DNA from: Sporanaerobacter acetigenes DSM 13106
Lineage (GTDB): Bacteria; Bacillota; Clostridia; Tissierellales; Sporanaerobacteraceae
Direction of reading: 5' to 3'
DNA length: 64,000 nt
Assembly: GCF_900130025.1 (NCBI RefSeq)
Contig: NZ_FQXR01000006.1
Coordinates: forward strand, 1 to 64,000
Below the pieces are notes generated by a model. It was not told the DNA's origin. It did not search any database and saw only the letters and a list, made by a program, of their open reading frames with translations. Positions within the stretch are counted from its first letter, which is position 1. Every line of letters begins with the position of its first letter. Of the stretch, positions 43,883-52,826 are shown one piece after another. The position numbers and the translations under genes are program-made.

Positions 43883-45484
43883 TTAATTTATTCCTAATAC
43901 ATATTGTGCTATATTAGATGAATGGTCAGAAACTCTTTCTAAATTACTTATTATATCTAAAAAAACCACTCCTGAACTAGGTTGACATGATTGATTGTTT
44001 AATCTTTCAATATGGTTTGCTCTATATTTTTTCTCTAAATAATCCACTTCTTCCTCAAGTTTAAGTACATCTTCAGCTTTGTCCATATCATCAGTTTTAA
44101 AAGCATCAATTGCTTCTATATAAACTTTTTCTGCTTTTCCAAACATTATCTTTAACTCTTCAATAGCTTCATCACTAAACAATATTTTATTGTCAATTCT
44201 ATATTGAGCCAGTTCTGCTAAATTGTCTGCATGATCTCCAACTCTTTCAATATCATTTATGGCATTTAGCAATATATTAACTGTAGAATGTTGTTCATCT
44301 GTCAATGGAGCTTTAGAAAGCTCCACTATGTACCCTGTAATATCTGTTTCAAGCCTATTGATAACTTTTTCCTGTTCAAATACTTCATTTATTAATTTCT
44401 CATCTTTCTCCATGAAAGCTCTTTCTGAAGTCTTTAAATTTTCTTCAACTATCCTGGCCATCCTATATATTTCCTTTGAAGCTTGACCTACTGCTATAGA
44501 AGGTGTTTCAATAATACGTGAATCTAAAAATTTAAGCCCAGCTGTTTCTTCCTCAACATCTCCCGGAACTAATTTATTGGCAACTTTAACCAAAAAATTA
44601 GCAAATGGAAATTGAATCATTACATTTATGATATTGAACAATGTATGAGCATTGGCAATTTGCCTTTGTACATTCCCGGGATTTAAGGCTACAACAATTT
44701 TTTGAATTGGTATCCTCAATATAGTCATAAAAATAACTGTTCCTATAAGATTAAATAAAAAGTGTATAATAGCGGCCCTTTTGGCAGTTTTATTGGTTCC
44801 TATACTTGACAATAGTGCAGTGGTTGTAGTCCCGATATTATCTCCAAATAATATTGGAAATGCAATATTTATACTTATCAAATTTTGTTTTGCAAGAGCT
44901 TGTAAAAGTCCAATAGAAGCACTACTACTTTGAAGTATAGTTGTAAGTCCAAGTCCTACAAGTACTCCTAAAAAAGAATCATTCAAGCTTGTCATAATAT
45001 TAACAAACGAAGGATTGTCGGCTAATGGAGCTAAACTACCACTCATCATGTCCATTCCTATAAATAAAATACCAAATCCAATAAGTATTTCAGCTAAATC
45101 CTTAGCTCTTTTTTTAGACGTAAATATCCAAATTGCAACTCCTATTGCTACGGCCACTGGAGCCATGTCAGTGAGATTAAAAGCTATAAGTTGAGCTGTA
45201 ATAGTAGTTCCAATATTCGCTCCCATTATAACTCCAACCGCTTGATTTAAAGTCATAAGCCCTGCATTTACAAAACCAATAACCATTACAGTAGTAGCAC
45301 TACTACTTTGAATAATCATGGTGACCAGTGCACCTACCAGCACTCCCATAAGGCGGTTGTTAGTTAATACTTCTATGAGCTTTTTAAGTCTTTCTCCAGC
45401 AGCTTTTTGTAGTCCTGTACCCATAATATTCATACCATATAAAAAAAGTCCTAAACCACCTAAAACTCCAAAAGCTATTTCCAT
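43883..45484 (-). CDS. Na/Pi cotransporter family protein with PhoU domain
   Basis: A sodium-dependent phosphate (or other anion) carrier of the NptA/YjbB type. The 533-residue protein has the duplicated membrane core, each half with a QSSSA motif (MIIQSSSATTVMVIGFVNAG near 60 and TTILQSSSASIGLLQAL near 185). A cytoplasmic PhoU-like helical domain follows (about 340-530, INDIERVGDHADNLAE and ISNLERVSDHSSNIAQ). The start follows TAGGGGG. It is a single gene, not part of the grd operon. Confidence 0.92.
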   Translation of the reverse strand: MEIAFGVLGGLGLFLYGMNIMGTGLQKAAGERLKKLIEVLTNNRLMGVLVGALVTMIIQSSSATTVMVIGFVNAGLMTLNQAVGVIMGANIGTTITAQLIAFNLTDMAPVAVAIGVAIWIFTSKKRAKDLAEILIGFGILFIGMDMMSGSLAPLADNPSFVNIMTSLNDSFLGVLVGLGLTTILQSSSASIGLLQALAKQNLISINIAFPILFGDNIGTTTTALLSSIGTNKTAKRAAIIHFLFNLIGTVIFMTILRIPIQKIVVALNPGNVQRQIANAHTLFNIINVMIQFPFANFLVKVANKLVPGDVEEETAGLKFLDSRIIETPSIAVGQASKEIYRMARIVEENLKTSERAFMEKDEKLINEVFEQEKVINRLETDITGYIVELSKAPLTDEQHSTVNILLNAINDIERVGDHADNLAELAQYRIDNKILFSDEAIEELKIMFGKAEKVYIEAIDAFKTDDMDKAEDVLKLEEEVDYLEKKYRANHIERLNNQSCQPSSGVVFLDIISNLERVSDHSSNIAQYVLGIN

Positions 45485-45551
45485 TTAATAATCCCCCTAA
45501 CTCTTTTGTTTGAACATACCAAATAAACCTTATATACAATACATCAGAAAT

Positions 45552-46019
45552 TTATTCTAGCCCAGGAAAATTAATTTGTCTCAATGCTTCATAGAGGACT
45601 ATGTTTACAGAATTGGAAAGATTCAATGATCTTGGAATTCCCTCCTTCATTGGAATTCTAATAGTTCTATCCCAATTTTCTTCAAGCAAATCCATAGGAA
45701 GTCCTTTGGTTTCCTTCCCAAACACTAAAAAACATCCATCAAAATACTTCATATCAGTATATCTTTGCTTTCCTTTGGTTGTAGAATAAAAAAAGTGTTC
45801 TCTACTATTTACCTCAAGCAATTCTTTAAAGCTGTCATAATAATGTATTTCAACTAAGTCCCAATAGTCAAGCCCTGCCCTTTTTAAGTGTTTATCATCT
45901 ACAGAAAACCCCAAAGGTCTTACTAAATGAAGAACTGTTTCAGTAAGAGCACAAGTTCTTGCGATATTGCCCGTATTTTGTGGTATTTCTGGTTCTACCA
46001 AAACAATATTTAAAGCCAT
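45552..46019 (-). CDS. trmL: tRNA (cytidine(34)-2'-O)-methyltransferase TrmL
   Basis: Methylates the wobble nucleotide ribose of certain leucine tRNAs. The 155-residue SPOUT enzyme has the N-terminal PEIPQNTGNIARTCALT, the central LVFGKETKGLP and the knot-forming IPMKEGIPRSLNLSNSVNIVLYEALRQ split over the C-terminal 40 residues. Length fits single-domain TrmL (CspR). The start follows GAGGGGATAATGTATT. Confidence 0.95.
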   Translation of the reverse strand: MALNIVLVEPEIPQNTGNIARTCALTETVLHLVRPLGFSVDDKHLKRAGLDYWDLVEIHYYDSFKELLEVNSREHFFYSTTKGKQRYTDMKYFDGCFLVFGKETKGLPMDLLEENWDRTIRIPMKEGIPRSLNLSNSVNIVLYEALRQINFPGLE

Positions 46020-46081
46020 AATACATTATCCCCTCTTTTCTAAGTTTTCAAGCATCTAAAAAAATTATAACATAATCCTAA

Positions 46082-46915
46082 CTATTTATCTTTTTTTAAT
46101 ATGAATTTCTCAATAATTTTTCCAACTCCACTTTCATCATTGGTATCAGCAATATAATCAGCAGCCTCTTTAGCAACTTCTTCTCCATTTTTCATAGCTA
46201 CTCCAAGTCCTGCAGTTTTTAACATGGGTATGTCATTTTCATTATCTCCAATGGCTATTACTTCATCCATACTTATATTTAACATTTCACACAATTTGTT
46301 TAAAGCCTTTCCTTTAGAAACACCCTCATTCATGATTTCTATATTGCTCCACCAGGAACTCACCACTTCTATTCCTTCAATTGTTGATATCTTCTTTCTA
46401 AAATTTTTCAGTTTCCTCCTATTTTCATCTACAAATACTATTTTATATACCTTGCTATTTTCTTCTTCAATTGCATCTAATGGATCTTCTACTATTCTAA
46501 TATCTATTCTATCCATTTCATCTCTTTCTTTGTTCCAATTCATATAATTCATTATAGTATCATTTAACTCCCTTGCATAAAAAGTACTATCATCATAGAA
46601 ATGATAATACATCTTTTCCTCTTCTGCAATTTCTACTATTTTTCTAAAAGTTTGAAGCGAAATTGGCTCTTCATAAATTATTTTTGATTTATCTTGTTCT
46701 CCTATATATGCACCATTGCAAGCAATTATAGGAGTATCAAGTTCCAAGGCTTTTGCATAATAAAGAGCAGAGGTAAATATTCTACCTGTACAGAGAATCA
46801 CTTTAACTCCTTCCTCTAAAGCTTCTAAAATCGCTTCTTTATTCCTGTCTGTTATCTTGTTTTGACTATTTAATAATGTTCCATCCATATCAGTTGCAAT
46901 TAATTTATAACTCAT
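46082..46915 (-). CDS. Cof-type HAD phosphatase
   Basis: A haloacid dehalogenase superfamily phosphatase, cap type IIB. The 277-residue protein has motif I ATDMDGTLLNSQ, motif II VILCTGR and motif III/IV KGKALNKL...AIGDNENDIPML. Relatives hydrolyse sugar phosphates and flavin or pyridoxal phosphates, so the substrate is open. The ATG at 46915 follows GGAGGTAGAAAT; the longer frame from 46942 would include that site. Confidence 0.9.
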   Translation of the reverse strand: MSYKLIATDMDGTLLNSQNKITDRNKEAILEALEEGVKVILCTGRIFTSALYYAKALELDTPIIACNGAYIGEQDKSKIIYEEPISLQTFRKIVEIAEEEKMYYHFYDDSTFYARELNDTIMNYMNWNKERDEMDRIDIRIVEDPLDAIEEENSKVYKIVFVDENRRKLKNFRKKISTIEGIEVVSSWWSNIEIMNEGVSKGKALNKLCEMLNISMDEVIAIGDNENDIPMLKTAGLGVAMKNGEEVAKEAADYIADTNDESGVGKIIEKFILKKDK

Positions 46916-46978
46916 ATTTCTACCTCCATTTCTATAAATCACATAAAGTATACCATAAAAGTATGCGAAATATAATAC

Positions 46979-47003
46979 AAAAAAGGCTTATGTTAAGCCT
47001 TTT
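46979..47003 (-). terminator. Terminator of the cobalamin transporter operon
   Basis: AAAAAGGCTTA-TGT-TAAGCCTTTTT at the very end of the ATPase gene, overlapping its stop codon. Confidence 0.8.
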
Positions 47004-48246
47004 TAATTATTTCATCTATAGAATTTATCGCCAGAAGTCCTTTTTTCTTCATTTCATTCAACAATTTTTCTGCCTCTCCGTCTGCATAGTCAAACTTATT
47101 ATCTTTAGAATAAGCATCTAAAAAATACACTGTTTTCCCCATCTTAAGTGCTAAATGTGCTGCCTCTAAATTCTTCATATTTCCTTTTCCATAAGGAGTA
47201 CTACCTAAGACTACTATATCCGCTTTTTTTATAAACTGAATATTTCTTTTGAAAGCTTTCTCGCTGATATGAGAAAATGGTTCTTCCTCCACCATCTTTA
47301 TGGACAGCTTTTTCCCCAATTGCCAATCACTATCTCCTACATTTATTACTCCTAGAGAAAGATCATATCCTGCTTCTTCTAATTTGCTGATTATCTCTCT
47401 ACCCGTACCTCCACCCGATATGATATGAATTTTTTCTTTTTTGTTTGCTTTTTTGACTATACCATTTAACGATAATGGAACTATATAAAGACTATTTGTA
47501 TAAGGATTTTCTTCTATTATGGTATTTAATCCATAAGCTTTTTCAATATTTTCTCTAGTCACTACCTCTTTAGGACTTCCAATACTTAAGATTTCGCCTT
47601 TGTCTAAAAGCATAATTATATCACTATATCTGCAAGCCAAATTTATATCATGAATAACCAATACAATAGTTGTATTTTTTTCTTTGTTTAAATTTCTTAA
47701 GATATTTAATAAATCCATCTGGTGATTTATATCCAAATGACTGGTTGGTTCATCTAAAAATATGATCTCTGGTTCTTGTGCTAATGCTCTAGCTATAATG
47801 ACACGTTGTCTTTCCCCTCCACTTATTTCATTTATATTTCTATCTCTTAAATAAAAAGTATTGGTGATTTTTAAAGCTTCCTTAGTTATTTCAAAATCTT
47901 CATCTGTTTCTTTATCAAATCTACCTAAATAAGGGAATCTACCCATGAGTACTACATCAAATACTGGAAAATCATAGGATATAAAAGTATCTTGAGGAAC
48001 AAGAGCAATCTTTTTTGCCAATTCTTTGGATTTATATTGAACAATATTTTTACCATGGATTTCTATTTTCCCACTATTTTGCTTTTCTAAATTGCATATG
48101 TTTTTGAGTAATGTAGATTTTCCAGACCCATTGGGTCCGATGATGCTCATAAATTGTCCTTCTTCTAATGAGAAAGAAATATCTTTAAGTACTAAATCAT
48201 CTTTATATCCAAAATTTAATGATTGGACTTCTATTGCTTTAACCAT
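46993..48246 (-). CDS. btuD: Cobalamin-type ABC transporter ATPase with extra C-terminal domain
   Basis: The energy-coupling subunit of a FecCD/BtuCD importer. Residues 1-255 form the NBD: Walker A GPNGSGKST, signature ISGGERQRVI, Walker B EIIFLDEPTSHLD, H-loop VIHDINLA. Residues about 262-417 are an added domain that starts KIHIISGGGTGREIISKLEEAG, includes GVINVGDSDWQLGKKL and IVVLGSTPYGKGNMKNLEAA, and looks Rossmann-like. BtuD alone is about 250 residues, so this is a fusion. The preceding cobalamin riboswitch supports corrinoid uptake. The function of the extension is unknown to me. Confidence 0.87.
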   Translation of the reverse strand: MVKAIEVQSLNFGYKDDLVLKDISFSLEEGQFMSIIGPNGSGKSTLLKNICNLEKQNSGKIEIHGKNIVQYKSKELAKKIALVPQDTFISYDFPVFDVVLMGRFPYLGRFDKETDEDFEITKEALKITNTFYLRDRNINEISGGERQRVIIARALAQEPEIIFLDEPTSHLDINHQMDLLNILRNLNKEKNTTIVLVIHDINLACRYSDIIMLLDKGEILSIGSPKEVVTRENIEKAYGLNTIIEENPYTNSLYIVPLSLNGIVKKANKKEKIHIISGGGTGREIISKLEEAGYDLSLGVINVGDSDWQLGKKLSIKMVEEEPFSHISEKAFKRNIQFIKKADIVVLGSTPYGKGNMKNLEAAHLALKMGKTVYFLDAYSKDNKFDYADGEAEKLLNEMKKKGLLAINSIDEIIKKA

Positions 48247-48262
48247 AGTTTCACTCCTAAAT

Positions 48263-49312
48263 TTAAATTCCTTTCTTTTTCTTTCTCAGCAAATATATAA
48301 AAAACGGTCCTCCAAACATGGCAGTTATAATTCCTACAGGAATTTCAACAGGAGAAATGATAGTTCGAGCTATAGTATCTGCAAATATCATAAATATTCC
48401 CCCTACTAGAGCAGCAGATGGAAGCAATATTCTATGATCCGGTCCAACCAAAAGCCTTACAATATGAGGTATTATAAGCCCCACAAAACCTATTATACCG
48501 CTTACAGATACCACCATAGCAGTCATAAAAGATGACAATACCAATATATATATTTTTATTTTTTCAACCTCTACACCTAAACTTTTGGCTGATTCTTCAC
48601 CAGTTAAAATAATGTTTAAGTCTCTCGCAAAAAAATTTAAAATTGCAATAGATGCTATAGTCGGAAGAGCTATTCTTATAAGGGGTTCCCATCCCTTCCC
48701 CGATAAGCTGCCTAGAGTCCAAAATATTATTTTTTCCATATCCTTTGAATATATGACCATCAAAAAAGACATTATAGCAGTTAAAAATTGACCAATAGCA
48801 ACTCCTGAAAGCAATAAATTTGTAACTGGCACTTTATTTTTTACTCTAGAAATAAAATACACAGAAAATACCGTTATAAGAGAACCTATAAAAGCAAAAA
48901 ATGATATAGGTGATATTGCAAATATTGTTTTTCTCATGCCCAAAATTATAGCAAGAGAAGCCCCTAAGGCCGCCCCTGATGAAATTCCCATAACATAGGG
49001 ATCAGCCATAGGATTTTTAAACATTCCTTGAAAAGCAACTCCTGCACTTGATAGACTAGCTCCAACTAAGACCCCAAGCAAAACTCTAGGCAACCTTATT
49101 TTTAGAATTATAGTTTTGTGAGAGTCTGGTATACCATCAATATTTATTTTCCCACCAATAAAGGGAAGCTTAGAGCCAATTATTTTAAAAGTATCTAAAA
49201 TTTTTATATTTGCTGTCCCAATAGTAGAAAAAAGCACTACAGAAAATATCAATGCAAGCACCAAAGATACAACAATAGTAGCATATTTATTTTTAGACCT
49301 TTTTAAACTCAT
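48263..49312 (-). CDS. btuC: Cobalamin-type ABC transporter permease
   Basis: The 349-residue FecCD-family membrane subunit, with about ten hydrophobic helices. It has the family motifs RLPRVLLGVLVGASLSSAG near residue 70, NPMADPYVMGISSGAALGA near 110, and the ATPase-contact segment SVSGIIGFVGLIIPHIVRLLVGPDHR near 265. It lies 15 bp after the binding-protein gene. The family also carries haem and siderophores; the riboswitch upstream points to cobalamin. Confidence 0.92.
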   Translation of the reverse strand: MSLKRSKNKYATIVVSLVLALIFSVVLFSTIGTANIKILDTFKIIGSKLPFIGGKINIDGIPDSHKTIILKIRLPRVLLGVLVGASLSSAGVAFQGMFKNPMADPYVMGISSGAALGASLAIILGMRKTIFAISPISFFAFIGSLITVFSVYFISRVKNKVPVTNLLLSGVAIGQFLTAIMSFLMVIYSKDMEKIIFWTLGSLSGKGWEPLIRIALPTIASIAILNFFARDLNIILTGEESAKSLGVEVEKIKIYILVLSSFMTAMVVSVSGIIGFVGLIIPHIVRLLVGPDHRILLPSAALVGGIFMIFADTIARTIISPVEIPVGIITAMFGGPFFIYLLRKKKKGI

Positions 49313-49327
49313 AAAAATCCCTACTTT

Positions 49328-50296
49328 TTATTTAAATGCATCTGGATGAATAGACTTTGCAACTAATTCCAATGCATCTATTATTCTTGGTCCGGGTCTT
49401 GAAACTATATTTGGATCCAATAAGTACACTCTATTATTTTTTACAGCATTTATATTTTCAAACCCAGGTCTTTCTTTTATTGACTCAACAGTTTTTTCTT
49501 CGCTATCTTTAGCTCCTAAATAAACATCAGGATTTCTTTCTATTAATTGTTCCATATCAAACTGTGGATATTCTCCTTCTGCATCACTTGCTATATTTTC
49601 GCCTCCAGCTAGAGTCATAAGTTCATCCATAAAAGAACCAGGACCTGCTGCCATCAATGGATCATTCCATATTTCATAGAACACCTTAACTTTTTCTTCA
49701 TCTTTTACTTTATTTACAATTTCATCTTTTTTTGCTTTCATATCATCTACAACTTTTGTGGCCTCATCCTCAGTGTTTGTCACAGTGCCAATACTTTGAA
49801 TCAAATTCATGACTTCATCAATAGAATCTGGTTCATAGCACAAAAGAACAATTCCTGCATCTCTTATTTTTGCATTTACTTCTTCATCGCCAGGACCAAA
49901 TTGAAATACAATGTCAGGATCTAATTCAATTATTCTTTCAATATTTACTCCAGTAAAACTTCCAACCTTTTCTTTTGATTTAGCTTCTTCTGGATAATCA
50001 CAGTATTCAGTTACACCTGCGATTTTATCTCCTAATCCAAGACTAAAAAGTATTTCAGTATGACTTGGAGCCAATGAAACTATTGTTTTAGGTTCATTTT
50101 CTATTGTCACTTTATTTCCAAACTGATCTTCTACTTCCATAGGATATTGAACTTTATTTTCCTTTTCCTCTACTACTTCTTCATTTTGTTTTACATCTTC
50201 ATTTGAATTTGTTTTGCCACAAGCTGTAAAGGTAGTTAAAGCCATTGCCAAAACTAAAAATAATACAATTAATTTTTTAGAGCTAATTTTTTTCAT
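49328..50296 (-). CDS. btuF: Cobalamin-type ABC transporter binding lipoprotein
   Basis: The 322-residue substrate-binding protein with lipoprotein signal (LTTFTAC, Cys near 26) and an acidic linker. The cluster A TroA/BtuF domain follows: PKTIVSLAPSHTEILFSLGLGDKIAGVTEYCDYP, split here as a family hallmark near residue 75, then VGSFTGVNIERIIELDPD and RPGPRIIDALE near the end. The ATG at 50296 follows TGGAGGGAAAACTT. The longer frame from 50332 includes that site. It is the first gene after the cobalamin riboswitch. Confidence 0.9.
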   Translation of the reverse strand: MKKISSKKLIVLFLVLAMALTTFTACGKTNSNEDVKQNEEVVEEKENKVQYPMEVEDQFGNKVTIENEPKTIVSLAPSHTEILFSLGLGDKIAGVTEYCDYPEEAKSKEKVGSFTGVNIERIIELDPDIVFQFGPGDEEVNAKIRDAGIVLLCYEPDSIDEVMNLIQSIGTVTNTEDEATKVVDDMKAKKDEIVNKVKDEEKVKVFYEIWNDPLMAAGPGSFMDELMTLAGGENIASDAEGEYPQFDMEQLIERNPDVYLGAKDSEEKTVESIKERPGFENINAVKNNRVYLLDPNIVSRPGPRIIDALELVAKSIHPDAFK

Positions 50297-50332
50297 AAGT
50301 TTTCCCTCCATTTTATGATCTTTTCTAGTCAA

Positions 50333-50375
50333 AAATAAAACCCTAGTCCTCAGTAACTAGAGAATAGGGCAAAAA
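50333..50375 (-). terminator. Probable riboswitch-linked terminator before btuF
   Basis: On the minus strand CCCTA...CTAGTTACTGAGGACTAGGG is followed by TTTTATTTTT. It sits between the cobalamin riboswitch and btuF, as expected for transcription attenuation. Confidence 0.65.
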
Positions 50376-50407
50376 CTATACAATTCTATACATCCCTCCC
50401 TCCGAGG

Positions 50408-50553
50408 CTCTAAATTTAGGCAGGTCTCCTGACTTGTGAATCTTCCTACTATCAACGCCTTCCCAGAAATCCAGTGGCTTCTGTTGATTCGTCCTCACAC
50501 ACAGTAGCGGGGGCTGCAGTGGATTTTCACCACTTTCCCTTTTAAGTTTCATT
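50408..50553 (-). ncRNA. Cobalamin (AdoCbl-type) riboswitch
   Basis: The minus strand shows the conserved blocks in order: GGGAAAGTGGTGAAAATCCAC, TGCAGCCCCCGCTACTGT, the B12-box core GCCACTGG, GGGAAGGCG, and AGTCAGGAGACCTGCC. It precedes the btuF-btuC-btuD operon, where cobalamin binding normally represses expression. Confidence 0.95.
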
Positions 50554-50591
50554 AGAAACACCCAATTTAATATTTAATTTAGCTCTCAAAA

Positions 50592-50620
50592 ATAATATCA
50601 AATATTTTTTAAACATTCAA
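50592..50620 (-). promoter_or_regulatory. Promoter of the btu operon
   Basis: TTGAAT (50615-50620), 17 bp and TATTAT (50592-50597) on the minus strand, about 40 bp before the riboswitch. Confidence 0.55.
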
Positions 50621-50626
50621 GGCCAT

Positions 50627-51298
50627 TTATTCTTCCTTAACTACTTGCCATTGTTCCCTAACCATTTTTTCTAATGCAATATTACTCTTAATTTCAGGAT
50701 CCTTAAGTACCGTATTGAACCACTTTATTGCTTCATCTCTATCTCCCATTCTTCTGGAAATTTCTCCAATCAAATAAGCTGCAGTCAATGGATTCATAGA
50801 TTCATTGTTTAAAGGTTCATTATAATAAGCATTGCTAAAAAGTTCTCTAGCTAAACTTAAAAATCTCTCTTCTTCATCCTCATCTTCTTTTAATCTATTA
50901 AGCCATCCCAATCTAACGCATATATTTCCAAGTTCATAATTTTTATCCTCCAAGAGTTCTCCACAAAATAGCGCCAGTTTATATGCAGCAATACTTTCTT
51001 CAATGGTTCTCTTTCCTAAAAAACTTCTTTCGTTCCATTTAGATGAAACCTCTTTTTTTATTGTCTCTCTTCCTTGAAAATTTATTTTATTAAAATTTTC
51101 TTCTAATGCAGCATATCCACAATGTGGACACACAAACACACCATAAAACACAGGATTTTCCCCTTCATAATAAGGCAAAAAATCCGAATCTCTTTTAACT
51201 AATCTGAGTTTAGAAAGCCTTACCTTGCTAGTCTTAAACTCTTTACCACACACTGGACAATTTATTTTTTTCTCATATAGTTCTCCTACTTCTGCCAA
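50627..51298 (-). CDS. DUF2225 zinc-ribbon/TPR protein
   Basis: A 223-residue protein of the DUF2225 family, function unknown. Two CxxC pairs, CPVCGKEF (residues about 14-21) and CPHCGYA (about 55-61), form a likely zinc site. The second half is helical with TPR-like repeats (AYKLALFCGELLEDKNYE, GDRDEAIKWFNTVLKDPEI). TTG at 51298 is chosen because GAGGGAAGG lies just upstream and the frame then begins shortly before the first CxxC. The longer frame overlaps the VanW gene end. It probably shares a transcript with the VanW gene. Confidence 0.75.
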   Translation of the reverse strand: MAEVGELYEKKINCPVCGKEFKTSKVRLSKLRLVKRDSDFLPYYEGENPVFYGVFVCPHCGYAALEENFNKINFQGRETIKKEVSSKWNERSFLGKRTIEESIAAYKLALFCGELLEDKNYELGNICVRLGWLNRLKEDEDEEERFLSLARELFSNAYYNEPLNNESMNPLTAAYLIGEISRRMGDRDEAIKWFNTVLKDPEIKSNIALEKMVREQWQVVKEE

Positions 51299-51335
51299 TT
51301 TCCTTCCCTCATTTCTCCTAATAGTATAACAATAT

Positions 51336-52727
51336 CTATTCTTCAGCTTCTTCTGTAGATGTTTCAATTTTCTCTTCTACCTTTGGTCCAATCTTATAAA
51401 TATATTTTCTTGATTTGTAATAATCAGAATGCAATAATTCCTTTTTAACTATTTTGCCATTTTTTATTATTGACTTATAAGTTTTAGTCTTATATCCCGT
51501 TCTTCCTGCTTGTTGAAGAACTTTTTCTCCTGGTTTTAAGCTGTTATCTAATATTGTTTCAACCAAAGGTTCTATTTTTTCTACAAGTTCAGAATCTATT
51601 TTTACATTGTAGTTCTTAGTATTTAAATCGCCATATATATAAATATAAATAGTGTCACTTGATACTTTGGTATGAATATAAATAGGAAAATCAAAATCAT
51701 TTCTAAACTTCAAGTCAAGACTACCAAAAGACACTGCTGCATCTTGACCATAGCTTACATATTTTGCTGGTATTGAGTGAGGATGTCTTTCAACAACCTT
51801 TACATCTGCACTCAAAAGGGCATTATATAATGTAGTAGATACCTGACATACACCGCCACCAGTCCCTGGAGTAAATTCACCTTCTAAAATGACATTTGCT
51901 TCCTTATATCCATTTTGCTTGCTTCTTGGACCAGTAGTTTCATTAAATGAAACATTATCTCCTGGCATTAAAAGTTTGCCATCTATAGATTTTGCAGCAA
52001 CTCTTATATTTTCTTTCCTATCACTACTGCTAGTTTTAAAAGAAGTACTAAACTGGCCTATAACTCCATTTATTCTACTTAATTGGGCTTTAGTAGCCTT
52101 TGGTTGGATTTTCTCAACTGGTATATCAACATCCTCCAACTTATACACATTCTCATCAATCAATTGCTTCAACAACTCTGTATTTACTTTTCTACCAACT
52201 ATTTCATCAGTAACATGCATTTTTCCTCCATTAAAATTAAATACCGCCTCTTTACTTTCTAGATTTATATCTTGAGATATTTCATGAGCTAAATCATTTA
52301 TAAGATTTTTGTCATAAGACGTCTCTAATCCTAGAGTTTTCCCATATTTTTTTGTGTCAATTATAGTCTTTAACTTATTTACAATGTTTCCTTCTCTACC
52401 TATACTATAAGCCTCGTTTACTGCCTTTTCATAGTTGTAATGAAAGCCAAGATCGGTGATTTTCACATTATAAGTTTTGTCTTCATATCTTAAGATCATC
52501 TGTTTTCCAGCTAAATCTTCTTCCAATTCTCCTTTTATCTTATTTAGTGCTTCAGCCTTTGTCATATTGCTTACATCAAACTTCCCTATTTTTATTCCTT
52601 CATATATCGTATCTCTCTTCAATACAGATGATATTCCATAGCTGCCAACACCTAATAGTACCAATACTATTACAATATAAAGTAAAATTAAATTTCTTTT
52701 TTTATTGTTCTGTTTTTCTTTTTTCAT
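51336..52727 (-). CDS. VanW family protein with G5 domain
   Basis: A 463-residue, probably membrane-anchored cell-envelope protein. One transmembrane helix (about 12-34) is followed by a peptidoglycan-binding-4-like region (about 40-210) and the VanW domain (about 225-370; ENIRVAAKSIDGKLLMPGDN, GGGVCQVSTTLYNALL, HSIPAKYVSYGQDAAV). A G5-like domain follows (about 385-445, VLQQAGRTGYKTKTYK). VanW appears in some vancomycin gene clusters, but its role is unknown, and no other van genes are here. The start follows GGTGGAGGC. Confidence 0.87.
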   Translation of the reverse strand: MKKEKQNNKKRNLILLYIVIVLVLLGVGSYGISSVLKRDTIYEGIKIGKFDVSNMTKAEALNKIKGELEEDLAGKQMILRYEDKTYNVKITDLGFHYNYEKAVNEAYSIGREGNIVNKLKTIIDTKKYGKTLGLETSYDKNLINDLAHEISQDINLESKEAVFNFNGGKMHVTDEIVGRKVNTELLKQLIDENVYKLEDVDIPVEKIQPKATKAQLSRINGVIGQFSTSFKTSSSDRKENIRVAAKSIDGKLLMPGDNVSFNETTGPRSKQNGYKEANVILEGEFTPGTGGGVCQVSTTLYNALLSADVKVVERHPHSIPAKYVSYGQDAAVSFGSLDLKFRNDFDFPIYIHTKVSSDTIYIYIYGDLNTKNYNVKIDSELVEKIEPLVETILDNSLKPGEKVLQQAGRTGYKTKTYKSIIKNGKIVKKELLHSDYYKSRKYIYKIGPKVEEKIETSTEEAEE

Positions 52728-52826
52728 GCCATGCCTCCACCCTTTAATATTTTTATTTGTTTGTTTAATTAAATTGTATTTTCATAATATGGAAGTTATG
52801 TAATCTATTAAAGGTGCGGACACAAA

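Noticed and set aside
50376-50561. Minus-strand 61-codon ORF before btuF
   Set aside because: It lies entirely within the cobalamin riboswitch and its expression platform; the RNA motif explains the sequence better.
51336-52727. Vancomycin resistance gene cluster
   Set aside because: VanW alone is present. The ddl at 8805-9977 is an ordinary D-Ala-D-Ala ligase far away, and no vanHAX-type genes were found.
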